From Geodermatophilus sp. YIM 151500 (GTDB lineage: Bacteria > Actinomycetota > Actinomycetes > Mycobacteriales > Geodermatophilaceae), in the NCBI RefSeq assembly GCF_025716945.1, contig NZ_JAOVZT010000015.1:18834-82833 (forward strand): a stretch of 64,000 nucleotides of DNA. The letters run 5' to 3'. Within the stretch, counting starts at the first letter, position 1. Each line of letters opens with the position of its first letter. Shown here piece by piece: positions 63,010 through 64,000 of the stretch. The notes under the pieces were generated by a model. It worked only from the letters and a program-made list of their open reading frames with translations. It did no database searches and was not told the DNA's origin. Position numbers and translations under genes: made by a program.

Positions 63010-63885
63010 ATGACGCACTCCGTCAACGCCCCGCTCCCCCCGCCGGCACCGACGACCGGCATCGACACCCCGACCACGCAGAGCACGTCCACCGGCGACG
63101 TCGCGAGGAACGAGGCCGCGAACGTCGGCCAGACGGCCCAGCAGGCCGGCGGCCAGGTCGCCTCGACCGCGGCCGACCAGGCGCGCGAGGTCGCCGCCGA
63201 GACCCAGCGGCAGGCACGCGACCTGCTCGACCAGGGCCGCTCCCAGCTGCGCGACCAGGCCGCCACCCAGCAGCAGAAGGCCGCCGGCGGGCTCGGCTCG
63301 CTGGCGCAGGAGCTGCGCAACCTGGCCGACGGCACCAGCGAGGGGGCCCCCGGTCCGGCGCGCGACCTGATCCGGCAGGCCTCCGGCAAGGTCGACGAGT
63401 TCGCCTCGTGGCTGCAGCACCGCGAGCCCGCCGACCTGCTCGACGAGGTGCGCCGCTTCGCCCGCCGCCGGCCCGGCGCCTTCCTGCTCGGTGCGGCCAC
63501 CGCCGGCGTGCTCGCCGGCCGGCTGACCAGCGGGGTCAAGGCCGCGCACAGCGACTCGGGCACCGGCCGGACGACCCCGTCCACGACCCGCACCAACTAC
63601 GTCGACCCGACCCCCGCCTACGCCGGGTACACCGGCACTCCGGGCGAGGTCGCCGGCGCGGGCTACACCGGCGCGACGACCGGCTACCCGACCGGTACGA
63701 CGACGGCGGGCTACTCCGGCACCGTGCCGGCCGAGCCCACCACCACGGGCACCGCGCCCGGCACCGGCAGCCCGCTGCCCCCGCCGCCGTACGGCACCAC
63801 GCCGCCCGCCGGCAGCGTCGTCCCGCCGACGACCCCGGCCGGCTGGGACGACGACCCCGCACGCCGCCCGGGTGAGGAGCGCTGA
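63010..63885 (+). CDS. Membrane-anchored helical protein with repeat-rich tail
   Basis: 291 aa with GAGGAGG before the ATG. Residues about 30-160 are Ala/Gln/Arg/Asp-rich helix (AADQAREVAAETQRQARDLL) like apolipoprotein or LEA-type proteins, then RRPGAFLLGAATAGVLAGRL is one membrane helix, then a Thr/Gly/Tyr/Pro-rich tail with TGYPTGTTTAGYSGT-like units. No exact family; such genes stand before holin-like DUF1469 genes in Geodermatophilaceae (from memory). Confidence 0.8.
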   Translation: MTHSVNAPLPPPAPTTGIDTPTTQSTSTGDVARNEAANVGQTAQQAGGQVASTAADQAREVAAETQRQARDLLDQGRSQLRDQAATQQQKAAGGLGSLAQELRNLADGTSEGAPGPARDLIRQASGKVDEFASWLQHREPADLLDEVRRFARRRPGAFLLGAATAGVLAGRLTSGVKAAHSDSGTGRTTPSTTRTNYVDPTPAYAGYTGTPGEVAGAGYTGATTGYPTGTTTAGYSGTVPAEPTTTGTAPGTGSPLPPPPYGTTPPAGSVVPPTTPAGWDDDPARRPGEER

Positions 63886-63887
63886 CC

Positions 63888-64000
63888 GTGAGCTCTCCCT
63901 ACTCCGGAGCCACGTCCGCCAGTGGCCAGACCACGGTTCCCCCGGGTGGGCCGGCGAACTATGCCGCCGACACCGGGACGACGTCGTACAGCGGCAGCAT
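63888..64000 (+). CDS. Start of a protein cut by the right edge
   Basis: GTG two bases after the preceding stop, open to the edge: SSPYSGATSASGQTTVPPGG then ANYAADTGTTSYSGS. Rich in Ser, Gly, Tyr and Thr like the tail of its neighbour. Position suggests a phage-holin-family (Holin-X) envelope protein, but no domain is visible. Confidence 0.6.
   Translation, partial: MSSPYSGATSASGQTTVPPGGPANYAADTGTTSYSGS

Overview
The window is very GC-rich, tightly packed actinobacterial chromosome. Gene content and order point to the Geodermatophilaceae (Blastococcus, Geodermatophilus, Modestobacter) or a close relative. The clues are GTG starts and four-base stop/start overlaps, a CysO/CysM/Mec sulfur system, DUF3618 and DUF2017 proteins, a GAF-ANTAR regulator, an FHA-ABC transporter beside a Ser/Thr kinase, and an aa3 oxidase. 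The family assignment is inference; no rRNA or marker tree is available. No insertion sequence, prophage or CRISPR array was seen.

Layout. 1-2.8 kb: the LSWSG-repeat tail of a protein cut by the left edge, then a membrane GGDEF-EAL protein. 2.8-11.2 kb: idi and a phenylacetate island. paaABCDE runs left and paaK-paaR-thioesterase runs right from a shared 344-bp region with two TetR-type operators; an epoxide-hydrolase-like gene follows. 11.2-15.8 kb: an SRPBCC-ArsR-SRPBCC operon, a SnoaL-like protein, an MFS transporter, a broken VOC gene and an epimerase. 15.9-22.8 kb: signalling genes (CheB, CheR-PAS, PAS-GAF-ANTAR, STAS, a histidine phosphatase, an EAL protein). 22.9-31.2 kb: TetR, DUF427, DUF3618, tRNA-Leu(UAG), a Ser/Thr kinase next to an Rv1747-like FHA-ABC exporter, and a secreted zinc peptidase.

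31.2-44.5 kb has the gene order of Mycobacterium tuberculosis Rv1330c-Rv1341 (pncB, clpS, DUF2017, mec, cysO, cysM, murI, an Rv1339-like metallo-beta-lactamase, rph, rdgB). Five genes sit inside it: LigD-type polymerase, DUF4262, a four-domain NhaA fusion, a Bcp-type peroxiredoxin and YjbQ. 44.5-54.7 kb: pncA, serB, ctaD, RlmA-like methyltransferase, phosphodiesterase, CtaG, a cation diffusion facilitator, an M23 peptidase and an alcohol dehydrogenase. 54.7-64 kb: a divergent MarR/cupin pair, small conserved proteins, a methyltransferase, an SDR, a winged-helix protein, a RibD-like reductase, a YgiC/YgiB-like pair, a broken formate/nitrite transporter and envelope-type proteins running off the right edge.

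Three themes cross the window. First, many genes have a TANNNT -10 element 6-8 nt before the start codon, the signature of leaderless transcripts; clpS and pncB share one palindromic -10. Second, short tandem duplications are common in gaps, and two copy the stop codon of a gene. Third, two genes carry internal out-of-frame deletions. The most unusual single gene is the NhaA-DsbA-cNBD-glutaredoxin-like fusion.
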